This document shows positions 6,021-15,699 of a DNA stretch of 24,021 bases, piece after piece. Both the position numbers and the translations under genes were made by a program. Under the pieces are notes generated by a model that worked only from the letters and a program-made list of their open reading frames with translations, made no database searches and had not been told where the DNA came from. The DNA comes from a virus, in the IMG/VR virus record IMGVR_UViG_3300008267_000092, positions 1 through 24,021 of that record; one strand, given 5' to 3'. Position 1 is the stretch's first letter. Every line of letters starts with the position of its first letter.

Positions 6021-9000
6021 ATGAATAAAATCGTTAGACAATCCTATAGTGGGATGGCTCAAGATATTTCGAAATCAAAATTTTCAAATCAATTTTATTT
6101 TGAAGGTAAAAATATTAGAATTGTTACCACAGACACTCAGAGTACAGGTTCGATAACTAATGAAAAAGGAAACTCTTTAATACTAAAAGTACCTAAACCT
6201 GTTATAAATTATACTACTAAAATTATAACTTACGGTTCTAAATCGTTATCTTATACTAATGATGAGATTAATTATAATTCTCAAAGTGGAGATCAAGTGA
6301 TTATAGGTCAAGGTACAACAAGAGATTATGTAATACTTTTTACAACAGATAATAATGGTTTTGATTGTGTATGGAGTGTTAAATATGAAGATTATGAATT
6401 AAAACTTTTGTATTTAAGAAATTTAAATTTTTCAACATCTAATCCAATACAATGTCTTAATAATTTTGAAAACTCAAATATTGATAAAATATATTGGGTT
6501 AATGGTGTTAACCAGATTCAATTTTTAAATATCAAACATTCTATTGATAACCAAGATTTAGAGGAATTAATAGATTTACCTGTAAATGTAATCGACATGG
6601 TTGGTAAATATAGTCTTAGTGCACCTAAGATTACCTCTATTCTTTCAGGAGGTACACATACGTCAGGTATGATTCAATATGCATACAATCTTTATAGATT
6701 AAATTCTGCACAAACTAAATTAAGTCCTTTGAGTGAGTTAATACCTCTGGATAAAGGTATCTTAGGAGGTGGTAATTTAAATGAAAATGTAGGTTCTATA
6801 CCTGTCATCAATATAAATAATATTGACACTAATTACACAAATATTCGAGTATATTCTATAAAATATACCTCTTATAATGAAACACCTAAAGTATCATTAA
6901 TAGAAGATAGAAAGATACCTTCGAAGGGTTCTATTGAAATACTAGATGATAATACTACAATTACAAGTTTGTCGTTAGAGGAATTTTTATTTTTAGGTTC
7001 AGATATAATCATACCTAAACACATTACTAGTAAATTTAACAGGTTATTTATAGCCAACTATGATGAGCTTAATTTTGATGTGAAGTTAGATATGAGAGCC
7101 TATTCATTTCCTCAGTTATCAACATCTGTAAATGTTTATAATGATATCGAGTTAGATGACACCACAGGAGATATTGTACCATCTGAACCAGTATTACAGA
7201 ATACTAGAAATATAACATCTACTTTTACAGATTCAATTGATGATACTTTTGATTCTATAAATTTAAATTACGATGTAAATAGATATTTATATAATTCGTC
7301 AATACAAGGTGGTGAGGGTAAATATTTGAAATATGAATTATTGCAGACAACGGACTATGCTGAAGACAGACGTTATTTTAAAGATGATGAAATATATCGT
7401 TTAGGTATTGAATTTTTTAATGTCTACGGTCAAGTTAGTTTACCTAAGTGGGTTAGTGATTTTAAAGCACCATCTGGTAATCTTAAAGGTCTTCTTAATA
7501 TTTTAAAAATTGAATTAAAATCTGAGTTTTTTACATGGTTAAATATTAGTTCTAATTTTGAAGCTGAATATTCGAAACCTGTAGGGTATAGATTGTTAAT
7601 TGCAGAAAGAACACTTTCAGATAGAACTATTATTGCAAATGGGGCATTAGGTTCTATGATGATTAATGATAAAAGTACAAGAGATGTACCGTTGGATTAT
7701 CGTTCAAATCCTACAGAATATCAATATGTTAAAAATAAAACAGATGAACTTGTGAAATTACCTAATTTCTTATTGAGAAATTGTAATGAAACGTCATTTT
7801 ATGGTAATACACAACCATTACAAAAAGCCTCACATTTAGCAGATATGAATAGAGCTCGTGAAAACTCAAACACAGAGGTTTGTAGAGCTTATTATGGTGA
7901 CGATGATACTTCAGGTAGGTTTTATCAATTTAATCCAATGTTACAGTTGTATTCACCTGAAATATTATTTAAAGAAAGTATTTCATTAAATAGTGGGTTA
8001 GAATTAAAAATAAAAGGTGCATTTAAAAATACTTATAATGCCGTATGGGCTAGAAAATATGAAGCTAATGGTTCGGGAAATATTGCTGATGAAGTTAAAG
8101 CATTTGAAGGTATTATTCCTGCTTATGCTAAAAAAGTAACTCAAATATTAGGTAATCCTAACGCACCTTTAGATTATGGTATTGTATGTCATCCTGGAGG
8201 TAGTGCCCCAGACCGTGTGACACATTCTAAATTTTATAGAGGATATGGTGTTGTGGATATTACAGATGCTTATAATAGTGCAAAATTTATTGAAATTTAT
8301 CAACCTTTTGTGGGTACCACATTACCAGATACTAAAGATTATGTAAATAAGTACGGTCAAGGTTTACAGGTTACAATAAATTCAACAGGTTATCGTAAAG
8401 CGTATATATCATATACTGTAACACCTGATGTTTTAAATTTATTAACACCTTACACAATATCTGTAACTTCTGATAATGAAGGAAATAATGTGTTAATCAC
8501 ACACAATGTTATTTCAGGTAGTTATACGATTGATGTACCTGTTAGAGAATCTCCACTTACAACAACCCCTAATATTGAAAAAACATTTGAAACTTATTTA
8601 AAAATAAAAACACCTGGTGATGTACCATTTAAAGGTACTATGGATTGTTTAGTTAAAATTGCAGATTCAGGTCCTACAGATATTAAAATTGAAGTCTTAT
8701 CTACAGCTAACCTATTTTCAATTAATAATCCTGAATATATTTCAACTAATGCTTTCTCATCTGCAGATTATACTAAATCTTATAAAATTTACGGAACTCC
8801 TGAATTAACTGAAAAAGGTCAATCGTTTACCATCTATAATAAAGATAGTAATTACAGATATTCAAATTCATTTACAGGAATATATACTGACGGAGATAGT
8901 TCTTGGGATAAAACTGGTCTATATGGTCGTAGAATTATAAATTCTAATTCAGATAACAATAGATGTATTACTTTTGTAACAGGACCTAAAAATAGTAGTA

Positions 9001-10634
9001 CACCTAATGATAGTCTTGTAAGACATTATGATAGAAACAGTTTAGAAGATTTATTCACAATGGCAGGAGGTGATGTAGGAGGTGAGGATAATTTATTAAT
9101 TGCTGAACTGGTTAAGACCAAAGCTGAGATTTATCTAGGAGGTATTTATGGTGGTAATAGTTATGAAGATAAACAACGTACAAACTATCTTGAAATAGGT
9201 GAATATAAAACTTTATCACCATCTGAAACATCATACACTTTATTATCTCCTGGTGATACATTTGTTAATAATTTTAGATTTTTAAGAGTTGTTAGAAAAG
9301 ATACTAATATTTTAGCTGAAGGGGTGTTACAACAGGAAGAGATTGTTGAGTTTTTAACTGAAACATCTATAAATTTAAAAAATCGAAGTGATACGAGTGA
9401 CAGTGTTTGGGATTCTAAATTTTTCAATTTAAATAGTGATTATCATACTTACAACAGAGTTTATTCACAACTTTCTGATTTAATTAAACGTAGAAATCTT
9501 AATTATAATTTTAAAAAGATTTCAAGTTATGACACAAACATCATATCATCTAAATTAAAATCCGCAGGTGAATTAATTGATAATTGGACAGATATTCTTC
9601 AAAATGAAGTTATGACCCTTAATGGTAAATTTGGATCAATAAACTCATTAATATCATTTCAGGATGAGGTTTATGCTATACAAGATAAAGCTTTTGCATT
9701 TATATCTATTAGTCCTAGAATACAAGTTTCAGGTTCTGATGGGTTAGCTGTACAATTAGGTACAGGTGCTATTTTAGATAGATATAAATATATTTCCACT
9801 GAGAATGGTACGCGTAATAGATTTGGTGTTATTGTTACAGAGAAAGGTGTTTATTTTTATGATGCATTAAGTAAAGCTATTACAATGTTTAAAGGTCAAA
9901 TTGAAGGTTTATCAAATACCAAATCAATGCACTCATTCTTTATAAATAATCTTGTAGAGGGTGATTTAGTAATGGATAACCCTGTGTTAAAAAAAGGGGT
10001 ATCTTGTGGTTATGATTATGTCAACAATGATGTATTTTTAACATTTCATCAAAATAAAATTGAAAATGGTTTATCTACATATTCACCTTTTACAATAGCA
10101 TTTAATGAAAATTCAAATACATTTGTATCATTTTATGATTATACACCATCATTTTACATTAGTCGAGGTAACTACTTTGTTACAACCGACCCTAATAACA
10201 CATCCATTTATCGTCAAGGTGTAGGATTATATAATACTTTTTATAATGTTAAATATCCTTCATATGTCACATTAAATGTGAACCCTGAACCAAATCTTGA
10301 TTGTGTGTTTGATAATATCAATTTTAAGTCTGAAACATACTCGTATGACACAAATACAGGCTTATACACGATAGATAATCCAGACAAGACCCTTACAGGT
10401 ATTAGAGCTTATACAGATCATCTAGACTCAAATGTAGGAACTTCTGTAACACCATTGGTTGTTGGTAGAAATAATAATATCCGTCGTAAATTTAGAGATT
10501 GGAATGCGTTAATACCTCGTTCAGGTAGAGAACGTATAAGAGGACCTTGGGTAAAATTGAAATTAGTATTTGACCAACAAGGTGATTATAAATTTATATT
10601 ACACGATATTGATATTTCTTATACTACGTCATAA
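6021..10634 (+). CDS. crAss-like tail muzzle / tail stabilization protein
   Basis: This is a 1537-residue protein, the length class of the large tail protein annotated as 'stabilization protein' in crAss-like genomes and named the muzzle in the PhicrAss001 virion structure. Its N terminus (KIVRQSYSGMAQDISKSKF, then FYFEGKNIRI and GSITNEKGN at ~45-53) and C terminus (RRKFRDWNALIPRSGRERIRGPWVKLKL from ~1488, then ILHDIDISYT) match the pattern I recall for that family. The body is rich in beta strands, Asn, Ser, Thr and Tyr, with few Cys, fitting a large extracellular tail-tip assembly analogous to T7 gp12/P22 gp10-type tail tube proteins. The stretch FISISPRIQV...AVQLGTGAILDRYKYIS...RNRFGVIVTEKGVYFYDALSKAI looks like one blade of a propeller-like fold. 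It ends the ring-protein transcription unit; promoter P2 follows. Confidence 0.82.
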   Translation: MNKIVRQSYSGMAQDISKSKFSNQFYFEGKNIRIVTTDTQSTGSITNEKGNSLILKVPKPVINYTTKIITYGSKSLSYTNDEINYNSQSGDQVIIGQGTTRDYVILFTTDNNGFDCVWSVKYEDYELKLLYLRNLNFSTSNPIQCLNNFENSNIDKIYWVNGVNQIQFLNIKHSIDNQDLEELIDLPVNVIDMVGKYSLSAPKITSILSGGTHTSGMIQYAYNLYRLNSAQTKLSPLSELIPLDKGILGGGNLNENVGSIPVININNIDTNYTNIRVYSIKYTSYNETPKVSLIEDRKIPSKGSIEILDDNTTITSLSLEEFLFLGSDIIIPKHITSKFNRLFIANYDELNFDVKLDMRAYSFPQLSTSVNVYNDIELDDTTGDIVPSEPVLQNTRNITSTFTDSIDDTFDSINLNYDVNRYLYNSSIQGGEGKYLKYELLQTTDYAEDRRYFKDDEIYRLGIEFFNVYGQVSLPKWVSDFKAPSGNLKGLLNILKIELKSEFFTWLNISSNFEAEYSKPVGYRLLIAERTLSDRTIIANGALGSMMINDKSTRDVPLDYRSNPTEYQYVKNKTDELVKLPNFLLRNCNETSFYGNTQPLQKASHLADMNRARENSNTEVCRAYYGDDDTSGRFYQFNPMLQLYSPEILFKESISLNSGLELKIKGAFKNTYNAVWARKYEANGSGNIADEVKAFEGIIPAYAKKVTQILGNPNAPLDYGIVCHPGGSAPDRVTHSKFYRGYGVVDITDAYNSAKFIEIYQPFVGTTLPDTKDYVNKYGQGLQVTINSTGYRKAYISYTVTPDVLNLLTPYTISVTSDNEGNNVLITHNVISGSYTIDVPVRESPLTTTPNIEKTFETYLKIKTPGDVPFKGTMDCLVKIADSGPTDIKIEVLSTANLFSINNPEYISTNAFSSADYTKSYKIYGTPELTEKGQSFTIYNKDSNYRYSNSFTGIYTDGDSSWDKTGLYGRRIINSNSDNNRCITFVTGPKNSSTPNDSLVRHYDRNSLEDLFTMAGGDVGGEDNLLIAELVKTKAEIYLGGIYGGNSYEDKQRTNYLEIGEYKTLSPSETSYTLLSPGDTFVNNFRFLRVVRKDTNILAEGVLQQEEIVEFLTETSINLKNRSDTSDSVWDSKFFNLNSDYHTYNRVYSQLSDLIKRRNLNYNFKKISSYDTNIISSKLKSAGELIDNWTDILQNEVMTLNGKFGSINSLISFQDEVYAIQDKAFAFISISPRIQVSGSDGLAVQLGTGAILDRYKYISTENGTRNRFGVIVTEKGVYFYDALSKAITMFKGQIEGLSNTKSMHSFFINNLVEGDLVMDNPVLKKGVSCGYDYVNNDVFLTFHQNKIENGLSTYSPFTIAFNENSNTFVSFYDYTPSFYISRGNYFVTTDPNNTSIYRQGVGLYNTFYNVKYPSYVTLNVNPEPNLDCVFDNINFKSETYSYDTNTGLYTIDNPDKTLTGIRAYTDHLDSNVGTSVTPLVVGRNNNIRRKFRDWNALIPRSGRERIRGPWVKLKLVFDQQGDYKFILHDIDISYTTS

Positions 10635-10662
10635 AAAATATTATAAAATATATAATTAATTC

Positions 10663-10694
10663 TTTGGAATTATCATAAATATTTTGTATATTTG
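10663..10694 (+). promoter_or_regulatory. Bacteroidota-type promoter P2 upstream of the cargo operon
   Basis: TTTG at 10663-10666 and TATATTTG at 10687-10694 have the same 20-base spacing as P1 and P3. It lies in the 138-base gap between the muzzle gene and the cargo genes. The predicted start near 10700 gives a ~70-base leader containing a terminator-like hairpin before the ATG at 10773. Sixteen of the first 18 bases of the element match P1. Confidence 0.72.
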
Positions 10695-10726
10695 TGTAAC
10701 AAATTTATTTAAGACAATACAATTAG

Positions 10727-10752
10727 AGGTGGGAGTAATCTCACCTTTTTTT
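10727..10752 (+). terminator. Terminator-like hairpin in the leader of the cargo operon
   Basis: AGGTGGGA (10727-10734) pairs with TCTCACCT (10739-10746) through 8 pairs, one of them G-T, around the 4-base loop GTAA. A T run at 10746-10752 follows. This is a compact, typical intrinsic terminator. It lies downstream of promoter P2, so P2 transcripts would meet it after ~50 bases. It may end read-through from the muzzle gene, attenuate P2, or end a small leader RNA. Confidence 0.75.
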
Positions 10753-10772
10753 ATAATATAAAATTTTAAAAT

Positions 10773-13700
10773 ATGCCAGATCCTAAAAAGAAAAATGGTA
10801 AAGTTGCTACTGATCCTAGAGATATTCCAGCAACTAGACGAGATAGTCTTAATTTACAAAAACTTGCAATAGAAAGAAGTAATTTTCTTAAAAATGCAGG
10901 TTATGTTAAAGAACCTGACGTTAAAAAAGGACCATTTCCGTATGCACATCAAGATATGTATAGGAATTATCAGCAAATGCAAAAAAAACAACGTGATAGT
11001 ATTACTACAGAAGTTATTAGATTAAACCGTAAAGGTCAGCCTTATAGAAGTACTGAGGTTTATGATCCTAAATATTATAGACAAGAAAATGTTAATGGTA
11101 ATCCTAATAAGTATAAAAGTCAAGAAGTAGGTGATATTGGAGTTTTAAATCCTGCTGTTAAATACGGTGATTTTGATTATAGAATTGATCCTACAAAATA
11201 TGAAAGATGGGTTAATCCCAATACAGGTGATGGTGTAAATAATTATATTTATGATTTTGGAAGTAAATATAATCCCAAACCAGTAAAAATTAATTCAGGT
11301 AAAGGTACTGTAAATGTTAACAAGAATCCTGGACATAATAATCAAAAACAAGTACCTGTTAAAAATGTAACTGCTAATAGTCCATTAGATTATATGAATA
11401 GTTCAACTATAAAATACGCTGATGGTGGTCAAATACATAATGATTTAGATGGTAAATATAATAATTATTTAAACAATAATATGAAACAATACGCACAAGG
11501 TGGAAAACTTACTCGTTTTGACGAAGGTGGTACACACGAACAAAATCCTTTAGGGGGAATTCCTCAAGGTCAAGATGGTCAAGGTAATATGAATACAGTC
11601 GAACAAGGGGAAACCAAGAAAGGTAACTTTGTATATAGTGATAGAATTGCTTTAGATAAAAATCTTATTAAACAATTCAACCTTCCAGGTTACGTAGCGA
11701 ATAAGAGTGTATCAGAAGCATCTAAAGCAATAGATAATCAGTTTAAAGACCGTCAAGATAAATATGCACAAGAAACTAAAAAGACTTTATTAGATAGGTT
11801 ATCTCAAGCACAAGAGCATCTTAAAGCTCAAGAGCAGGCTCAACAACAACAGATTAATCAATCTATGCAGGCTAATTCACAGCAAGTTCCCGATATGATG
11901 GAAGGTCAAATTCCTGAAGGTATGGAAGAATATATGGAACAATCTCAATCACAAAATCCTCAAGAGGAAATGATGGGAGGTCAGCAACCGATGGCACGTG
12001 GAGGGTATATGAATAGATATGATGATGGAGGTTATATTTCAGATTTAAAACCTGCAGGTTTGACAGATTTGAGTCCTTATGGTGCACAAATATCAACTAA
12101 TACATCGGGATTAAATAATATACAACCTACTGAAAATAACACCCAAACTCAAAGTAATACAGATTATTCTAAATTAGCACCTATTGCTACAGGTGTAGGT
12201 AATATGGTTTATAATCAAGATGCACAAAAGAGTGCAACATTAGGTACTATAAATGCTGTAGGTAGTACTGCAGGAGGTACTGTTGGTAAATATGTATCTG
12301 GAGCTACAGGTTTATATGATATGGGTCAAGAAGCTTTTGGTAAATCAGGTGTTGACACATCAGGTAAGCAATCTGTAAGTGGTGCCAGTGCTGGTAGATC
12401 TGCAGGTTCAGGTGCATTAAAAGGTATGGGTACAGGTGCTACAATTGGAAGTATTATACCAGGTGTAGGTACTGTAATTGGTGCAGGAGTTGGGGCAATT
12501 GTAGGTGGAGTTACAGGTTTAATAGGTGGTAAAAAAGATGAAAAAGCTCAAGCTGTAAATAATAAAAAATACTCACTTAATATTAATAAGCAATTTGATG
12601 ATCCTAATTGGGCAGCATACGGGGGTACATTAGATGTAGGTGTTAAACCGACAACAGGAAATAGTACAATAAGACCTTCAGTTAAAATGTTAAAATATGG
12701 TGGTGATATAGATCCCCCTGTAAAATTTTTAAAACCACCTGCAGGATACAATACAAATCCTATTCAAAATTTTCATGATATTACAGGTGTGTCACCTGAT
12801 ACACCTGGTTATGGTCAAGAATTTGGTAAAAAAAGTAATAAATTATTGTTTGATTATAATGTCAATATAAAAGATCCTGATACATTAGCTTTGCAGAAAA
12901 AAGGTAAAACTACATATACAAATACCAAGGAAGACATTATGAATAAAACGTGGAATGACGTACAACAGAAAAAATACGGTATTACAGCAGAAGGTTATAG
13001 AGATATGCATCCAGAAAACGATGTACCTACATTGGATCAAAAAATACCAGATTTTGTACCTGAAACAGGTGTGTTAGCTAGTATGGAAAAAAATTATCAA
13101 GATGTTTTAGCAAAAAGAACTACTGAAGCTAATAAAAAATCAATTGTAGATAAGGCTGGTGACTTTGTTAAAAACCATTACGGAGAAGCTATGAGGTATG
13201 CACCTATAGCAATGAATGCTTATCAACTATCTCAATTAAAAAAACCTCAAGGTGTACAATATCATACATCAGGTGATAAATATAAACCTCAGTATGTTGA
13301 TGAAACACAACTTCAAAATATTGCAGCTCAAAATCAACGTAATCAGATTAATGCAGTTAGTGAAAGTGGTGGTTCAGAGGGAGCAAATCGTGCAGCTATT
13401 CTAGGTTCAGGTGTAAATTTCAATAGAGGTTTGTCTGAGGCTTATTTAAATATGAAAGATAGAAATATGAGTATGGATGATCGTGCTCAACAATTTGATT
13501 CAGCTATAAATTCTCAAAATATTGCAATTAGAAATAGAGCTATTGATGAAATGAGAGCTGATAAAGGTAATTACGATACTCAAAAATCTAAGCTTTTAGG
13601 TGCAATAGGTACAGATATTGGTTCTGTAGGTAAAGAGGAAGTCAATAAAGACCAAATTGCGGCAATGTTGGGTTATACTTGGAGAGGTAATTACATGGTT

Positions 13701-13853
13701 GATGAAAAAGGTCAACGTGTTACTGCTGAAAAAATGGCTAAAGATAAAGCAGCTTTAGAAGCTTCTAATGAAAAACCTGCATATAATTCTAAAACAGGTG
13801 AAAAGATAACATATGGTTATGGTGGATTTTTAAAAACATATAATAAAAGATAA
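10773..13853 (+). CDS. Internal virion (cargo) protein with glycine zipper and GG-motif repeats
   Basis: This 1026-residue, low-complexity, Gln/Asn/Gly-rich protein contains GGTHEQNPLGGIPQG at residues 252-266 followed by a VEQGE...FVYSDRI segment ending at ~292. I recall that combination in structural proteins of Bacteroidota phages. Short aromatic-x-Gly-Gly motifs recur along it (YADGG, YAQGG, FDEGG, YDDGG, AYGG, KYGG, YGYGG). Residues ~549-586 form a glycine zipper (GTGATIGSIIPGVGTVIGAG and on to GLIGG), the kind of helix that inserts and packs in membranes, as expected of a protein ejected to form a channel. Residues ~335-375 are Gln/Ala-rich and may coil. It is first in a three-gene operon and lies after the muzzle gene, where crAss-like phages encode capsid cargo. 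The ejection role is inference. Confidence 0.7.
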   Translation: MPDPKKKNGKVATDPRDIPATRRDSLNLQKLAIERSNFLKNAGYVKEPDVKKGPFPYAHQDMYRNYQQMQKKQRDSITTEVIRLNRKGQPYRSTEVYDPKYYRQENVNGNPNKYKSQEVGDIGVLNPAVKYGDFDYRIDPTKYERWVNPNTGDGVNNYIYDFGSKYNPKPVKINSGKGTVNVNKNPGHNNQKQVPVKNVTANSPLDYMNSSTIKYADGGQIHNDLDGKYNNYLNNNMKQYAQGGKLTRFDEGGTHEQNPLGGIPQGQDGQGNMNTVEQGETKKGNFVYSDRIALDKNLIKQFNLPGYVANKSVSEASKAIDNQFKDRQDKYAQETKKTLLDRLSQAQEHLKAQEQAQQQQINQSMQANSQQVPDMMEGQIPEGMEEYMEQSQSQNPQEEMMGGQQPMARGGYMNRYDDGGYISDLKPAGLTDLSPYGAQISTNTSGLNNIQPTENNTQTQSNTDYSKLAPIATGVGNMVYNQDAQKSATLGTINAVGSTAGGTVGKYVSGATGLYDMGQEAFGKSGVDTSGKQSVSGASAGRSAGSGALKGMGTGATIGSIIPGVGTVIGAGVGAIVGGVTGLIGGKKDEKAQAVNNKKYSLNINKQFDDPNWAAYGGTLDVGVKPTTGNSTIRPSVKMLKYGGDIDPPVKFLKPPAGYNTNPIQNFHDITGVSPDTPGYGQEFGKKSNKLLFDYNVNIKDPDTLALQKKGKTTYTNTKEDIMNKTWNDVQQKKYGITAEGYRDMHPENDVPTLDQKIPDFVPETGVLASMEKNYQDVLAKRTTEANKKSIVDKAGDFVKNHYGEAMRYAPIAMNAYQLSQLKKPQGVQYHTSGDKYKPQYVDETQLQNIAAQNQRNQINAVSESGGSEGANRAAILGSGVNFNRGLSEAYLNMKDRNMSMDDRAQQFDSAINSQNIAIRNRAIDEMRADKGNYDTQKSKLLGAIGTDIGSVGKEEVNKDQIAAMLGYTWRGNYMVDEKGQRVTAEKMAKDKAALEASNEKPAYNSKTGEKITYGYGGFLKTYNKR

Positions 13854-13856
13854 TAG

Positions 13857-15698
13857 ATGCCTATCAATAGATACTCAGATTTAAGTGTTTCAGCATATAA
13901 TCCTATGTCAATGGAAGAATTGGCAATGGTTCCAATGATGAAACGTAAACAACATGATGAATTAGATAAACAATTAGCAGAAGCCGTTGTTAAAGTTGAC
14001 CCTTTAAAATATCATGAAGATGAAGCGTTAAGATTAAAGAATGAAATGGAAGGTAAAGTTGCATTCCAATCGGAGCAACTTGCCTCCCAAGGTATTACAC
14101 CTGATGCAAAATCTTCATTTTATAAGTTAAATAAAGAATATAGAGATTTAGTTGCACCTACAGGTCAAGTAGGTAAAATAAACCGCGCTAAAGAAATTTA
14201 TGATAAGGAACATGCTGCATTTATTAAGAACGCAATGGAAACATCTAAAATAGGTGGTGACCAAGCAGAACTTAGGTGGAATGAACATGTTGCTAAAAAT
14301 TATACAGGATATGAAGATCCTGAACAAAAACGCATTAAATACATTGATCCTTTAGGTGCTGTCGCATATCAAGATCAAGATAAAGATTTAGCGTTAGCTC
14401 ATAGTATATTAGGTAGTTATTCTAGACAAGTGAGTAACGCGGGTTACCATATAGGTGAAGATAAAGCTACAGGTTTATTAGGTGTTATAAATAGTAAAGG
14501 TGAAACTGTACATTCAGATAACTTTAAACAGGTAAATGAAGCATTAAAAGGATATAGTGCAAAATGGCTTAATCCTACTGGAGAAGGTTATAAATGGTCA
14601 AAATTTGCAGGTCAAGATATTGAAAATAATCGTCAACGTATTAAACATGAATTCAATTCAATGTATAATCTAAAAACAGGTTATTCAAGTGAACAATCCT
14701 TTAATCCTTTAGCTGGTCAGGGTGGTGGTGACGGTGAAAACCAAACTGAGACACCTACACAGTTACAAGAATCTGCAAATGTAGAAAACCCAATAACAAA
14801 ACATTTAGATGAATTAAATAATACAAGTGTTAAAGATATACTTAGTCAATTTCCTGCAGCGTGGTCAAATTTACAAACTTTAATAAAAAATAAAAAAGTA
14901 AGTCCTGACGAATTAAAAAAACAAGATTATGCACTACAGCAGATGGTTAAAGATAAACTATCACCCGCAGCATTAGACGCATACACAACAACATATAATA
15001 TAAAAGTTGCACAAGGGTTGATTCCAAAAGGAGAGCCTATGTTTGGATCTAAAGCTCAAAAGGTAATAAAAAATGATTGGTCACAACAAAAAGATTTTGC
15101 ATGGTCAAATAATGTGATATTACCTGACTCTAAAGAAAATGATATTTTAGCTTCTCCACAGTTAGTTAATGCTACAACACCTGCCGCAAGAAATGCGTTT
15201 GCACAAAGAAGATTTGACCTTGCACGTAAAAATAAACAAACATTATTATATGACGAAGAAGGTAATAAAATAGATTTAGATGATGTTAATAGAAAATCAA
15301 TTGAATTAGTAGGTCATTATAATCCTGCGAACATGCTTAAAACTTTTGGTGGAAATCCAGATAATATTGTGTCACCACATGTAGTATCTTATGAAGATGC
15401 TGATGGAGTTTCACATACAGCATTAATGCCTCGTGATGCAAATGAAAAAATAACTAATAATTATAAAGCTGCACAAATAATAAATAAAACAATTAGAAAA
15501 AGTGTTGTACATGGAAATGGATTTGTAAGTTTTACAAGTAAAGATTTTCCAATTTTAAAATCTAAAGGTATCGATAATCTTAGAGTAAAGTTTGATTCAA
15601 AAAATAAAACATATACCGTGGAAACTGCTGGTAAAAAATTCCAACCTATGACACAAGAGGAATATAGTGATTTTTGGTATAATAATTTAAATAATTAA
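13857..15698 (+). CDS. Internal virion (cargo) protein, helical N terminus
   Basis: This 613-residue protein is separated from the upstream gene only by TAA TAG, with its ATG in the same frame. The N terminus (YNPMSMEELAMVPMMKRKQHDELDKQLAEA) and the following helical region up to ~110 (EQLASQGITPDAKSSFYKLNKEYRDL, AKEIYDKEHAAFIKN) match a pattern I recall from conserved proteins beside cargo genes in gut Bacteroidota phages. A Gly/Gln-rich linker lies near residues 287-300. The second half is mixed, with basic segments. No membrane helix, enzyme motif or signal peptide is evident. The likely role is an internal virion protein working with its neighbours; the function is otherwise unknown. Confidence 0.68.
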   Translation: MPINRYSDLSVSAYNPMSMEELAMVPMMKRKQHDELDKQLAEAVVKVDPLKYHEDEALRLKNEMEGKVAFQSEQLASQGITPDAKSSFYKLNKEYRDLVAPTGQVGKINRAKEIYDKEHAAFIKNAMETSKIGGDQAELRWNEHVAKNYTGYEDPEQKRIKYIDPLGAVAYQDQDKDLALAHSILGSYSRQVSNAGYHIGEDKATGLLGVINSKGETVHSDNFKQVNEALKGYSAKWLNPTGEGYKWSKFAGQDIENNRQRIKHEFNSMYNLKTGYSSEQSFNPLAGQGGGDGENQTETPTQLQESANVENPITKHLDELNNTSVKDILSQFPAAWSNLQTLIKNKKVSPDELKKQDYALQQMVKDKLSPAALDAYTTTYNIKVAQGLIPKGEPMFGSKAQKVIKNDWSQQKDFAWSNNVILPDSKENDILASPQLVNATTPAARNAFAQRRFDLARKNKQTLLYDEEGNKIDLDDVNRKSIELVGHYNPANMLKTFGGNPDNIVSPHVVSYEDADGVSHTALMPRDANEKITNNYKAAQIINKTIRKSVVHGNGFVSFTSKDFPILKSKGIDNLRVKFDSKNKTYTVETAGKKFQPMTQEEYSDFWYNNLNN

Positions 15699-15699
15699 T

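Noticed and set aside
9660-9900. Possible separate beta-propeller enzyme domain in the muzzle protein
   Set aside because: Blade-like strands are visible but no catalytic residues or repeated blade signature could be established by eye, so no enzymatic call is made.
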